A stretch of 50,107 nt of DNA from assembly GCA_964572685.1 (NCBI GenBank), contig CAZNFJ010000009.1:1-50107 (forward strand), written 5' to 3'. The first letter of the stretch is position 1. Each line of letters begins with the position of its first letter. The position numbers and the translations under genes were made by a program. The stretch is from UBA2653 sp964572685. GTDB lineage: Bacteria > Pseudomonadota > Gammaproteobacteria > Legionellales > Legionellaceae. The notes beneath the pieces were generated by a model, which saw only the letters and a program-made list of their open reading frames with translations, was not told the origin of the DNA and did no database searches. Shown here piece after piece: positions 33,114 through 41,915 of the stretch.

Positions 33114-34376
33114 ATGCACCTTGCACAGGAAAATTCTAAAAAAATAGTGGTTTCGAAGTTTTTGCCTTTTTTGGTCTGTTTTGCAGCCTCCTTGTTTTTC
33201 TTTTATGAGTTTATTCAAGGCAATATGTTTTCTTCTATAGCGGATAATCTGATGCAAGATTTTAATATTGGAGCAGATAAAATGACTTATCTTTCCAGTA
33301 TTTATTATCTATCGAATGTAATATTTCTTTTTATTGCCGGATATATGCTCGATCATTATTCACCTAAAAAAACACTTTTATGGGCGATGTTGTCCTGCAT
33401 TATTAGTACATTTTTGTTTGCTCATACATCTTCTTATACGGTTGCTTTGATTTGCCGTTTTATTGCTGGTATTGGTAGTGCTTTTTGTTTTCTGGGGCCT
33501 ATTCGTGTCGCTTCATACTGGTTTCCCGTTAATCGTATGGCAATGATAACCGGAATGATCGTCACATTTGCCATGACTGGTGGTATTTTGTCACAATATC
33601 CTTTAACCCATTTGGTGCAGCTGATGGGCTGGCGTTCTGCAGTTGATATGGTGGGCTGGTTTGGACTATTTCTATTTTTCTGTATGTTGTTTGGGATTCG
33701 AGAAACAAAAAACAGTCCTAAAGTTCAACATAGTTTGGTTCACATTTCTTTTATAGATACTTTTAAAAGTATCTATATGAATCTTAATATTATGAAGTCT
33801 GCTTTGTATACTAGTTTAATGAATATGGCCGTGGCAGTTTTTGGTGCTATGATGGGAACTTTGTATTTAATGCAGCGTCTTGATATTTCAAAATCCAGCG
33901 CGTCTCTTATTAACTCAATGTTGTTTTTTGGAGCCATTATTGGTGGGCCTTTGGTAGGTTGGGTTTCCGATCATTTGCAAAAACGTATCATGCCGATGAA
34001 ATGGGCAGCGGCTATCACACTATGGTTGATTTTAATGGTCATGTATCTGCCACTTACGCCGATTTCCATGGGTTTATTATTTTTTATGTTGGGATTGGTT
34101 ACGGCGGCCCAGGTCATCAGTTATGCTTTTGTTGCAGAAACGCATCCGCCGACCATTACTGCAATGGCTGTTAGTGCTATATCGGTGTTGACACAGGGTG
34201 GCTATGTTGTTTATCAAAATTTATTTAGTTATACGCTGACTCATGTGGGCGTGGTATCTGTTGAGCATGGTGTGCCGGTTTATTCTCTACAAAGCTATCA
34301 AACCGCCGCTTTAATTTTACCCCTAGGTGTTGCTATTGCTTATTTTTTAAGTTCTCGCTTACAAGAAACACATTAA
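33114..34376 (+). CDS. MFS transporter, second of a tandem pair
   Basis: 420 residues, twelve predicted segments, starting 6 bases after its paralogue. The first helix has the related text LFFFYEFIQG; motif A appears as GYMLDHYSPKKTLL, and the middle as GWVSDHLQKRIMPMKW. Also RFIAGIGSAFCFLGPIR. Genes and deoB are closely spaced (16 bases to the next start), so one transcript is likely. Substrate cannot be read from sequence. A Pht-like nucleoside or amino-acid carrier is the working guess. Confidence 0.85.
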   Translation: MHLAQENSKKIVVSKFLPFLVCFAASLFFFYEFIQGNMFSSIADNLMQDFNIGADKMTYLSSIYYLSNVIFLFIAGYMLDHYSPKKTLLWAMLSCIISTFLFAHTSSYTVALICRFIAGIGSAFCFLGPIRVASYWFPVNRMAMITGMIVTFAMTGGILSQYPLTHLVQLMGWRSAVDMVGWFGLFLFFCMLFGIRETKNSPKVQHSLVHISFIDTFKSIYMNLNIMKSALYTSLMNMAVAVFGAMMGTLYLMQRLDISKSSASLINSMLFFGAIIGGPLVGWVSDHLQKRIMPMKWAAAITLWLILMVMYLPLTPISMGLLFFMLGLVTAAQVISYAFVAETHPPTITAMAVSAISVLTQGGYVVYQNLFSYTLTHVGVVSVEHGVPVYSLQSYQTAALILPLGVAIAYFLSSRLQETH

Positions 34377-34392
34377 TTTTTAAGGATATCTC

Positions 34393-35586
34393 GTGGAATA
34401 TGGTCGTGTTTGTATATTGATGATGGACTCCTTAGGCATTGGTGCTTCTGCTGATGCGCCAAAATATGGTGATGAAAATGCTAATACTTTGGCACACATT
34501 ATGGATGCCGTACCTGATATCAAATTACCCAATCTCACGCGCTGGGGACTTTTACATGCATTAGAACTCAGTTCAGGACGTAATTTTTATGGGAATACAC
34601 AGCCCATTGGTCAATATGGATATGCCATTGAGCAAAGTTATGGTAAGGATACGCCCAGTGGTCATTGGGAGCTCATGGGTTTGCCTGTACAATTTGATTG
34701 GGGGTTTTTTCCACAAACCATTCCTTGTTTTCCAGAAGAACTCATTGAAAAATTTCTAAAAGAAACCGGATTGAAAGGGGTTCTAGGAAACTGTCATGCC
34801 TCGGGGACTGAAATCATTGAGCGTTTTGGTGAAGAGCATCAAAAAACAGGATTTCCGATTGTTTATACTTCAGCAGATAGTGTTTTTCAAATTGCAGCAC
34901 ATGAACATCATTTTGGTTTAGAACGTTTATATGCTATTTGCGAAATAGCTAGACGTTTGGTGGATGAGTACAAGGTTGGGCGAGTCATTGCAAGACCTTT
35001 TAAAGGTGAAAAAGGCGCGTATGTTCGCACCGCTAATCGTCGCGATTATACAACACCTCCATTTGAACCGACTTTATTAGATCATTTAACATCTGCTGGG
35101 CGGCGTGTTTTTGCTTTGGGTAAAATTGCTGATATTTTTGCTCATCAGGGGGTCACTGATGAAATTCATGGTGAAGATAATCAGGATTTATTTGATAAAA
35201 CTTTAAAAATATTTGCAAAAGCGCCGGATGGTAGTTTAGTATTTACCAACTTTGTGGATTTTGATTCTAAATATGGTCATCGGCGCGATATTCAAGGGTA
35301 TGCTAAAGCGCTAGAAAAATTTGATGCTAATTTGTTGAAATTAGAACATATCCTCAAAGAACAGGATATGGTGTTCTTAGTAGCGGATCATGGTTGCGAT
35401 CCTACTCAACCAGGCTCAGATCATACTCGAGAGCATATTCCCGTTGTGGTCTACGGTCCAAATATTCAAGCACAATCGTTGGGAGCACGACAAACGTTTG
35501 CCGATGTTGGGCAGACGATAGCTCGTTATTTACAGGTTAGGCATTTGAATTCCGGGGTTGGCTGGGAGCTTCTAAAGCTAGATTGA
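34393..35586 (+). CDS. deoB: Phosphopentomutase DeoB
   Basis: 397 residues of the alkaline-phosphatase superfamily; it interconverts (deoxy)ribose 1- and 5-phosphate in nucleoside salvage. Metal-binding and phosphate motifs include ILMMDSLGIGASADAPKYGD at the N-terminus, SYGKDTPSGHWELMG with the catalytic Thr, TSADSVFQIAAHE, TNFVDFDSKYGHRRD and VADHGCDPTQPGSDHTREH. Starts with GTG; AAGGA lies upstream. It follows the MFS pair by 16 bases. This context suggests that imported nucleosides feed central carbon metabolism. Confidence 0.95.
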   Translation: MEYGRVCILMMDSLGIGASADAPKYGDENANTLAHIMDAVPDIKLPNLTRWGLLHALELSSGRNFYGNTQPIGQYGYAIEQSYGKDTPSGHWELMGLPVQFDWGFFPQTIPCFPEELIEKFLKETGLKGVLGNCHASGTEIIERFGEEHQKTGFPIVYTSADSVFQIAAHEHHFGLERLYAICEIARRLVDEYKVGRVIARPFKGEKGAYVRTANRRDYTTPPFEPTLLDHLTSAGRRVFALGKIADIFAHQGVTDEIHGEDNQDLFDKTLKIFAKAPDGSLVFTNFVDFDSKYGHRRDIQGYAKALEKFDANLLKLEHILKEQDMVFLVADHGCDPTQPGSDHTREHIPVVVYGPNIQAQSLGARQTFADVGQTIARYLQVRHLNSGVGWELLKLD

Positions 35587-36083
35587 AGTGGTGTGTTTTT
35601 TTAATTAGTTCTGCTTTTTGTCTTTATGATAAAGATAGAGTATGATTTAACTTATGCATGTCTACTAAAAATTATTGATTTGGAGCAAGTTTCTTCAATT
35701 TTGTTTAACTGTTCTAAGTTTAGATTGTTCATGTTTTCAATGCATGATTTTGTAAGTTTCTGTCCTTTTTATTCATATTGCGTATTTTTGTAGGATTTCG
35801 AGAACAAATTTTTTTGTATTTAAGTTATCTTTATTCAGCTTGATTTTTTATATTAAATCAAGAGTATCTCCTTCATTCAAATTTGGGAAGTGTTCTTCCT
35901 TTTTGCATAATGAATTCAATCCTCTATTTCAGAATCAATTATGTCCCCCCAAAAAATTTTGTTACTTCTAAATGATGATGAAATTTGAAGGGGACTAGAT
36001 AGGAACATTTATATTGAATCAAATCTTAGGAGATATATTCTTGTGATGGACGTCTCGGATTCCATAAAAATTTTCATTGGATA
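35587..36083. other. Gene-free stretch after deoB
   Basis: About 500 bases before the hslV promoter, very AT-rich, with stops in all frames. A short minus-strand open frame ends near 35657 but has no start or family support. A hairpin CTTGATTT/AAATCAAG (35839-35862) without a T-run is the only structure seen. Nothing else is recognisable. Confidence 0.6.
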
Positions 36084-36111
36084 CTTGATTTATCTTTTTT
36101 AAGCCCCATAT
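36084..36111 (+). promoter_or_regulatory. Sigma-32 heat-shock promoter for hslVU
   Basis: CTTGATT (36084-36090), 13 bases, CCCCATAT (36104-36111). The -10 matches the consensus CCCCATNT perfectly and the -35 differs from CTTGAAA in two of seven. It lies about 40 bases upstream of the hslV GTG. Confidence 0.85.
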
Positions 36112-36149
36112 TGTATCATAAGAAGAAAAAGCTGATTTAAGGAATACTA

Positions 36150-36689
36150 GTGGAACAATTTCGTGGTACAACCATCTTGTGCGTTCGGCGCCACAATCAG
36201 GTGGTAATTGGTGGTGATGGTCAAGTGACCATGGGTAACACCGTGATGAAAGGAAATGCTCGTAAAGTAAGACGTTTGGGTAAAGAAAAAGTCTTGGCTG
36301 GTTTTGCCGGAGGCACTGCTGACGCTTTTACCTTGTTTGAGCGCTTTGAGCAAAAATTAGAGAAACATCAAGGTCATTTGGTGCGAGCAGCCGTTGAAAT
36401 GGCCAAAGACTGGCGTTCCGATAAAATGTTACGTCGCTTAGAAGCTCTCCTTGCTGTTGCAGACGATAAAGCCTCCTTGATTATTACAGGTAATGGAGAT
36501 GTGATTGAGCCTGAGCATGGAATTATTGCCATTGGTTCTGGTGGGCCATTTGCGTTGGCTGCAGCACGTGGCCTAGTTGAAAATACTGAGCTTTCTGCTC
36601 GAGATATCGTTGAAAAAAGCTTGAATTTGGCAGCTGATATCTGTATTTACAGTAATCACAATCTGACTTTAGAACAACTGGATTATTAA
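36150..36689 (+). CDS. hslV: ATP-dependent protease subunit HslV (ClpQ)
   Basis: 179-residue peptidase of the HslVU complex, a bacterial proteasome-like protease. The catalytic N-terminal Thr is Thr7, exposed by removal of MEQFRG; TTILCVRRHN matches E. coli TTIVSVRR after its Met. Also VIGGDGQVTMGNTVMKGN and AGFAGGTADAFTLFERFE. The short propeptide is longer than in E. coli. It starts with GTG; AAGGA lies upstream. HslU begins 1 base after its stop. Confidence 0.95.
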   Translation: MEQFRGTTILCVRRHNQVVIGGDGQVTMGNTVMKGNARKVRRLGKEKVLAGFAGGTADAFTLFERFEQKLEKHQGHLVRAAVEMAKDWRSDKMLRRLEALLAVADDKASLIITGNGDVIEPEHGIIAIGSGGPFALAAARGLVENTELSARDIVEKSLNLAADICIYSNHNLTLEQLDY

Positions 36690-36690
36690 T

Positions 36691-38025
36691 ATGTCGATAG
36701 AAAACATGAATGTCATGACTCCTCGTGAGATCGTAGCCGAACTGGATAAATATATTATTGGTCAACAAGACGCTAAAAGATCCGTTGCCATTGCCTTACG
36801 TAATCGTTGGCGTCGTATGAAAATTCAAAATGATGAACTTCGAAATGAGATCATGCCTAAAAATATTCTCATGATAGGACCAACAGGCGTTGGGAAAACT
36901 GAAATTGCCAGACGACTTGCCAAACTTGCAGATGCCCCGTTTATCAAAGTAGAAGCGACCAAGTTTACTGAAGTGGGTTATGTCGGTCGTGATGTCGATT
37001 CGATTATTCGGGATTTGGTTGATGTTTCGGTAAAGTTAGAACGAGATTTTGCTATCAAACGTGTACAAATGATTGCAGAAGAAGCAGCAGAAGACCGTAT
37101 TTTAGATATTTTGCTACCACCTGCACGTGGTTCCAGTGCCGAAGAAAAAGAAACGTCAACTCGTCAATTGTTTCGAAAGCAACTGCGAGAGGGACAGTTA
37201 GATGACCAAGAAATTGAAATTGATTTACAAAACACATCGGTGGGTATCGAAATTATGGCGCCGCCAGGTATGGAAGAAATGACTAGTCAGTTGACATCCT
37301 TATTTCAACAAATGGGGCAGCAAAAAACCAGGTCACGTAAATTACCAATTAAAAAAGCTTTTAAATTGTTGATTGAAGAAGAAGCACAGAAACTCATTAA
37401 TGAAGAAGATTTAAAAATTAAAGCCATTGAACGTGTGGAACAAAATGGTATTGTTTTCATTGATGAAATCGATAAAATTGCAAAACGTAGTGAATATAGT
37501 GGTGATGTGTCTAGAGAGGGTGTGCAGCGAGATTTGTTGCCATTGGTAGAGGGCACCACGGTTACTACAAAATATGGTCAAGTTCGAACTGATTTTATTT
37601 TATTTATTGCATCGGGTGCTTTTCACATGGCCAAACCTTCTGATTTGGTTGCTGAGTTACAAGGTCGGTTGCCGATCCGTGTGGAATTGACAGCATTGAA
37701 TGTGGAAGACTTTATTAAAATTTTGACAGACCGAGAGGCATCATTGACGCAGCAATATGTGGCGCTTATGGCTACAGAAGGTCTTGATTTATCTTTTTCA
37801 GATACAGGAATTGCACGTATTGCTGAAGTAGCCTGGCAAGTGAATGAACGTACTGAAAATATTGGAGCCAGACGCCTATATACCGTTATGGAGCGTTTAT
37901 TAGAAACCATCTCTTTTGAAGCAACTGATAAATCCGGCGAAAAGGTCCATGTGGATGCACAATATGTTAATGCGCATCTGGGGGCTTTGGTTGATGATGA
38001 AGACTTATCAAGATACATATTATGA
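36691..38025 (+). CDS. hslU: HslVU ATPase subunit HslU (ClpY)
   Basis: 444-residue AAA+ unfoldase that feeds HslV. N-terminal motif PREIVAELDKYIIGQQDAKR, Walker A GPTGVGKTEIARRLA (residues about 57-71), EATKFTEVGYVGRDVDS, intermediate I-domain, Walker B IVFIDEIDKIAKR, and the pore loop GYVG. The C-terminus ends SRYIL, close to the usual EDLSRFIL tail that docks into HslV. Expressed with hslV from the heat-shock promoter. It overlaps wrbA by 4 bases. Confidence 0.97.
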   Translation: MSIENMNVMTPREIVAELDKYIIGQQDAKRSVAIALRNRWRRMKIQNDELRNEIMPKNILMIGPTGVGKTEIARRLAKLADAPFIKVEATKFTEVGYVGRDVDSIIRDLVDVSVKLERDFAIKRVQMIAEEAAEDRILDILLPPARGSSAEEKETSTRQLFRKQLREGQLDDQEIEIDLQNTSVGIEIMAPPGMEEMTSQLTSLFQQMGQQKTRSRKLPIKKAFKLLIEEEAQKLINEEDLKIKAIERVEQNGIVFIDEIDKIAKRSEYSGDVSREGVQRDLLPLVEGTTVTTKYGQVRTDFILFIASGAFHMAKPSDLVAELQGRLPIRVELTALNVEDFIKILTDREASLTQQYVALMATEGLDLSFSDTGIARIAEVAWQVNERTENIGARRLYTVMERLLETISFEATDKSGEKVHVDAQYVNAHLGALVDDEDLSRYIL

Positions 38026-38630
38026 TTAATTCAAATCCTTCCCCTTATATTTTGGTGTTGTATTACTCCAGAACAGGCTCTGTGGCACAGTTGGCGAACT
38101 TAATCGCCAGAGGCGTTGAGTCTGTGACTGGCATGGAGGCTCGTATTCGAACAGTGCCAGCAATTTCTACGGTGTGTGAAACCGTTGAACCAATGGTTCC
38201 AAATGAGGGGGCTCCTTATGTAACATTGGATGATTTGCGTCATTGTTCTGGTCTTGCGTTGGGAAGTCCAACCCGCTTTGGTAATATGGCCGCTCCTTTA
38301 AAATATTTTCTGGATTCAACATCAGGCCTTTGGTTAGAAGGAGCGCTGATTAATAAACCGGCTGGAGTATTTTCTTCGACGAGTTCATGGCATGGTGGTC
38401 AAGAAACCACATTGATTTCGATGATGTTGCCTTTGTTTCATCATGGTATGGTTTTAGTGGGGTTGCCCTATGCTTTGGAAGAATTAACTTCTACGCAAAC
38501 GGGTGGAACACCTTATGGTCCTACGCATGTGGCGGGCGCTGATAATCAAATGCCTATTAGTGCTGAAGAAAAAAAACTTGCCATGGCTTTGGGTGCTCGT
38601 CTAGCACAAATAGCTAAAAAATTGAGTTAA
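38022..38630 (+). CDS. wrbA: NAD(P)H:quinone oxidoreductase, WrbA family
   Basis: 202-residue flavodoxin-like protein. FMN-binding features: ILVLYYSRTGSVAQLANLI at the N-terminus, LALGSPTRFGNMAAPLKYFL and FSSTSSWHGGQETTL in the middle. It reduces quinones by two electrons and protects against redox stress. The ATG overlaps the hslU stop by 4 bases, so it may be coexpressed with the heat-shock protease. Length and motifs fit WrbA; some relatives are called KefF-like. Confidence 0.9.
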   Translation: MINSNPSPYILVLYYSRTGSVAQLANLIARGVESVTGMEARIRTVPAISTVCETVEPMVPNEGAPYVTLDDLRHCSGLALGSPTRFGNMAAPLKYFLDSTSGLWLEGALINKPAGVFSSTSSWHGGQETTLISMMLPLFHHGMVLVGLPYALEELTSTQTGGTPYGPTHVAGADNQMPISAEEKKLAMALGARLAQIAKKLS

Positions 38631-38633
38631 GAG

Positions 38634-39413
38634 ATGATGCGTATTGTAAGTTTTAATGCCAATGGTATTCGTTCGGCCATTCGTAAAGGTTTTTTTGATT
38701 GGATGAAAGAACAAGATCCGGATATCGTTTGCATACAAGAGACAAAAATAAAATCACAAGAATGTGAATCTTTAGAAGCAATTACGCCGCCTGGCTATTA
38801 CGTCGTGTATGAAGATGCTGACAAAAGAGGATACAGTGGCGTGGCGATTTTTTCTAAGAAAGAACCACGTTCTATCGAAAGATGTTTGGGTATGTATGAA
38901 AGTGATCATGAAGGGCGTTTTTTACAATTTAATTATGAAAACTTTTCGGTAGTTTCCGTATATATGCCATCAGGCACATCGGGTGTGGGTCGACAAGATG
39001 TCAAAATGGCTTTTTTAGACCATTTTTATACTTATCTGGTTCAGCAAATGAAACAAGATAGAAAGTTGATTATTTGCGGTGATTGGAACATTGCGCACCA
39101 ACCGATTGATTTAAAAAACTGGAAGACCAATCAAAAAAATTCTGGATTTTTACCCGAAGAGCGCGCGTGGCTTGATCAAGTCTTTGGAACACTAGGTTAT
39201 GTAGATGCCTTTCGTGTTATCAATCAACTCTCTGAACAATATACCTGGTGGTCAGCAAGAGGGGCTGCTAGAGAAAAAAATGTTGGATGGAGAATCGATT
39301 ATCATGTGGTGACGCCAAACTTGAGAGAAAATATATCTCAAGTCGAAATCATCAAAGATCCTTTGTTTTCCGATCATGCTCCCTTGGTTATTGATTACAA
39401 AGGATTAGAATAA
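38634..39413 (+). CDS. xth: Exodeoxyribonuclease III, first paralogue
   Basis: 259 residues of the ExoIII/AP endonuclease family. It cleaves abasic sites in base-excision repair. Motifs: RIVSFNANGIRSAIRKGFFD, IVCIQETKIKS with the catalytic Glu, YMPSGTSGVGRQD, IICGDWNIAHQPIDLKN, and the final catalytic His in FSDHAPLVIDY. Four bases after wrbA. The second gene differs in many key segments, so this is an old paralogue pair, not a recent repeat. An in-frame ATG three bases later is also possible. Confidence 0.93.
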   Translation: MMRIVSFNANGIRSAIRKGFFDWMKEQDPDIVCIQETKIKSQECESLEAITPPGYYVVYEDADKRGYSGVAIFSKKEPRSIERCLGMYESDHEGRFLQFNYENFSVVSVYMPSGTSGVGRQDVKMAFLDHFYTYLVQQMKQDRKLIICGDWNIAHQPIDLKNWKTNQKNSGFLPEERAWLDQVFGTLGYVDAFRVINQLSEQYTWWSARGAAREKNVGWRIDYHVVTPNLRENISQVEIIKDPLFSDHAPLVIDYKGLE

Positions 39414-40189
39414 TGTTTAAATTTGCCACCTGGAACGTTAATTCTCTGAAGGTCAGGCTTGTGCAAGTGCTTGATTGGCTAGAATCTAGTCAAACAGATG
39501 TATTGGCATTGCAAGAAACTAAACTTGAAGATAGTGCTTTTCCTAAAGAAGCATTTGAAGAAGCGGGCTATGAAGTCATATTTCGAGGACAAAAAACCTA
39601 TAATGGAGTGGCTTGGATATCTCGTCATGCTATCACAGATGCCGTTGATGCATTTCCTGGTTTTCAAGACGAACAAAAACGCGTATTGGCGGTGACTATT
39701 CAACAAATGCGCTTTATTAATGTCTATATTCCAAATGGTCAATCCTTGGAATCACCCAAATATGCCTATAAGTTACAATGGTTAGAAGCCTTTACAGAGT
39801 TTGTGCGACAAGAATTACAGAAATATCCAAAACTTGCAATTGTGGGTGATTTTAACATTGCACCAGAAGATATCGATGTTCATGATCCCAAAATGTGGTT
39901 TGGTCAAGTATTGGTTAGTGAACCTGAGCGACAGATTTTTGCTCAACTACTAAGACAAGGCCTGGTAGATATTGTTCGAGAACAGCATCTTCAAGATGAA
40001 AATTTATATACATGGTGGGATTATCGAGCGGCTGCATTTCGAAGAGGAATGGGGCTTAGAATTGATCATATTTTATTAAGCAAAACACTAGCAGAGCAAG
40101 GAATGGGTAGTGGTGTTGATAAAGAGCCTAGAAAGAATGAACGACCATCTGATCATGCACCAGTATGGGCAACCTTGCGTGATGCATAA
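39413..40189 (+). CDS. xthA: Exodeoxyribonuclease III, second paralogue (XthA-like)
   Basis: 258 residues. Begins FKFATWNVNSLKVRLVQVLD like E. coli XthA, with VLALQETKLEDSAFPKEA, YIPNGQSLESPKYAYKL, LAIVGDFNIAPEDIDVHDP, LRIDHILLS and the catalytic PSDHAPVWATL. Its ATG overlaps the previous stop by 1 base (TAATG), so the pair is translated in coupling. This copy looks like the E. coli-type enzyme; the upstream copy is the other main ExoIII branch. Both catalytic sites look intact. Confidence 0.93.
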   Translation: MFKFATWNVNSLKVRLVQVLDWLESSQTDVLALQETKLEDSAFPKEAFEEAGYEVIFRGQKTYNGVAWISRHAITDAVDAFPGFQDEQKRVLAVTIQQMRFINVYIPNGQSLESPKYAYKLQWLEAFTEFVRQELQKYPKLAIVGDFNIAPEDIDVHDPKMWFGQVLVSEPERQIFAQLLRQGLVDIVREQHLQDENLYTWWDYRAAAFRRGMGLRIDHILLSKTLAEQGMGSGVDKEPRKNERPSDHAPVWATLRDA

Positions 40190-40278
40190 AAAAAATGAGG
40201 ATGGCAAACAAAAAAATGCCTGAATCGATTGACCTTTTCGTCAAGTTTTGATATTGTTCAAAGTCATTTTTAGTCATT

Positions 40279-40302
40279 CCTGTTTAAACAGGTTAATTTT
40301 TT
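40279..40302. terminator. Perfect palindrome with T-run, ahead of rpmE
   Basis: CCTGTTTAAACAGG (40279-40292) is a perfect palindrome followed by TTAATTTTTTT. As RNA it forms a five-pair stem with a TTAA loop and a T-rich tail, a plausible weak terminator for the ExoIII run. It is 27 bases before the rpmE ATG and might instead act in the rpmE leader. Confidence 0.45.
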
Positions 40303-40318
40303 TGAAGAGAGTCGTTGC

Positions 40319-40561
40319 ATGAAAGCTGCTATTCATCCTAAATATGAAGTTGTTAAAGTAACCTGCAGTTGCGGACATCAGTTCGAAACGCGTTCCACTA
40401 TGGCTTCACAACAATTAAATATTGAAGTTTGTTCACAATGTCATCCATTCTATACCGGTAAACAAAAACTGGTTGATACTGGTGGACGTGTACAACGCTT
40501 CCGTGATCGTTATAAATCTAGAATATCTCCAAATCAAGCTGGTCAAGGCGAACAAGCTTAA
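40319..40561 (+). CDS. rpmE: 50S ribosomal protein L31
   Basis: 80-residue zinc-binding L31. Two cysteine motifs are present: TCSCGHQFETRS and CSQCHPFYTGKQKLVDTGGR, so this is the zinc form (C+). The N-terminal MKAAIHPKYEVVKV and the FRDRYK tail match the family; the C-terminus is a few residues longer than in E. coli. It is probably transcribed alone because a strong terminator follows it. Confidence 0.95.
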   Translation: MKAAIHPKYEVVKVTCSCGHQFETRSTMASQQLNIEVCSQCHPFYTGKQKLVDTGGRVQRFRDRYKSRISPNQAGQGEQA

Positions 40562-40574
40562 CCACATAATGACG

Positions 40575-40606
40575 ATGGTAACTCAATCATGAGTTACCAT
40601 TTTTCT
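40575..40606 (+). terminator. Intrinsic terminator after rpmE
   Basis: ATGGTAACTCA-ATCA-TGAGTTACCAT followed by TTTTTCT: a perfect 11-base stem with a 4-base loop. Confidence 0.92.
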
Positions 40607-40644
40607 ACTTTTTAAAATCAATTATCTATGTGAGAAGGTGAGTT

Positions 40645-41874
40645 ATGGCAAGTGATACTCTCTTGAAGGAACGGGCTCTCGAATATCATGAATTTCCAAA
40701 ACCCGGCAAACTCAGTGTTCAAGTTAGCAAATCAACAGCAACCCAAGATGATTTATCATTAGCATATACGCCAGGTGTTGCCGTGCCAGTTTTGGCAATT
40801 GCCGAAAATCCCAACGATGCTTACCGATATACAACCAAAGGCAATTTGATTGCAGTGATGACCAACGGTACAGCCGTATTGGGTTTGGGTGATGTGGGTC
40901 CTTTGGCTAGCAAACCCGTGATGGAAGGCAAGGCTGTTTTATTTAAACAGTTTGCTGACATTGATGTATTTGACATTGAAATTGATGCTAAAGATCCACA
41001 AGATTTTATTTCAACAGCAAAACGTATTGCACCAACTTTTGGTGGCATTAATCTTGAAGATATCAAGGCCCCTGAATGCTTTGAAATTGAACGAGCTTTA
41101 ATGGAACAATTGGATATTCCCGTATTCCATGATGATCAACATGGTACTTCAATTGTTGTCGCAGCAGGTTTATTGAATGCTTTGGAGTTACAAAAGAAAA
41201 ATTTAGCAGATGCTAAAATTGTTTGCATTGGCGCAGGGGCTGCTGGTCTTGCTTCTATGCGTTTATTAGTTGCCTTGGGCGCTGATAAGAAAAATATGCT
41301 GCTGTTGGATACCAAAGGAGTGATTCACACAGGTCGAGATGACTTAAATGATTACAAATTTGCATTTGCTCGTAACACAGATGCTCGTACCTTAGAAGAT
41401 GCCTTGAAAGGGGCGGATGTCTTTATTGGTGTTGCTAAACCTGACTTGCTGACTAAAGAACATATCCAATTAATGGCGCCATGTCCCATTATTTTTGCAT
41501 TGTCCAATCCAAATCCAGAAATTTACCCCAATGTTGCAAAAGAAGCTCGCTCTGACGTTATTATAGCAACCGGCCGTAGTGATTTTCCTAATCAGGTGAA
41601 TAATGTACTGTGTTTCCCTTATATTTTTAGAGGGGCTTTGGATGTGCGTGCTAGATGTATTAACCAAGCCATGCAAATTGCAGCTGTTGATGCGATAAGA
41701 AAACTGGTTCATGAAGAGGTGCCTGAATCTGTTAAAGCCTCTTATCCTAGTTTTACAAATTGGCATTTTGGTCCGGATTATATTCTTCCAAAACCGACCG
41801 ATCCAAGATTACGACAACGAGTACCGCGCGCTGTTGCTGAAGCAGCGATAGCAACTGGGGTCAACCGCCAATAG
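40645..41874 (+). CDS. Malic enzyme, short MaeB/YtsJ type
   Basis: 409 residues. It decarboxylates malate to pyruvate, probably with NADP. Motifs: LAYTPGVAVPVLAI, TNGTAVLGLGDVGPLASKPV, GGINLEDIKAPECFEIE, PVFHDDQHGTSIVVAAGLL, VCIGAGAAGLASMRLL and FALSNPNPEIYP. It matches the catalytic half of MaeB but lacks the C-terminal phosphotransacetylase-like half (E. coli MaeB has 759 residues). Short forms such as Bacillus YtsJ are normal, so truncation is not implied. Follows rpmE behind a terminator; GAAGG precedes the start. Confidence 0.92.
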   Translation: MASDTLLKERALEYHEFPKPGKLSVQVSKSTATQDDLSLAYTPGVAVPVLAIAENPNDAYRYTTKGNLIAVMTNGTAVLGLGDVGPLASKPVMEGKAVLFKQFADIDVFDIEIDAKDPQDFISTAKRIAPTFGGINLEDIKAPECFEIERALMEQLDIPVFHDDQHGTSIVVAAGLLNALELQKKNLADAKIVCIGAGAAGLASMRLLVALGADKKNMLLLDTKGVIHTGRDDLNDYKFAFARNTDARTLEDALKGADVFIGVAKPDLLTKEHIQLMAPCPIIFALSNPNPEIYPNVAKEARSDVIIATGRSDFPNQVNNVLCFPYIFRGALDVRARCINQAMQIAAVDAIRKLVHEEVPESVKASYPSFTNWHFGPDYILPKPTDPRLRQRVPRAVAEAAIATGVNRQ

Positions 41875-41915
41875 GCGTTTTGACAAATTAAACCACTTGA
41901 TTGAAGGGGTTAAAC

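Noticed and set aside
35630..35770. Minus-strand peptide frame in the gap after deoB (NLEQLNKIEETCSKSIIF)
   Set aside because: Short, with no upstream start or ribosome site; cannot be told from chance.
38634..40189. The two ExoIII genes as one frameshifted gene
   Set aside because: Each has a full set of catalytic motifs and full length, so they are separate paralogues.
40645..41874. MaeB with a deleted C-terminal half
   Set aside because: Short malic enzymes without the phosphotransacetylase-like part are a normal family type.
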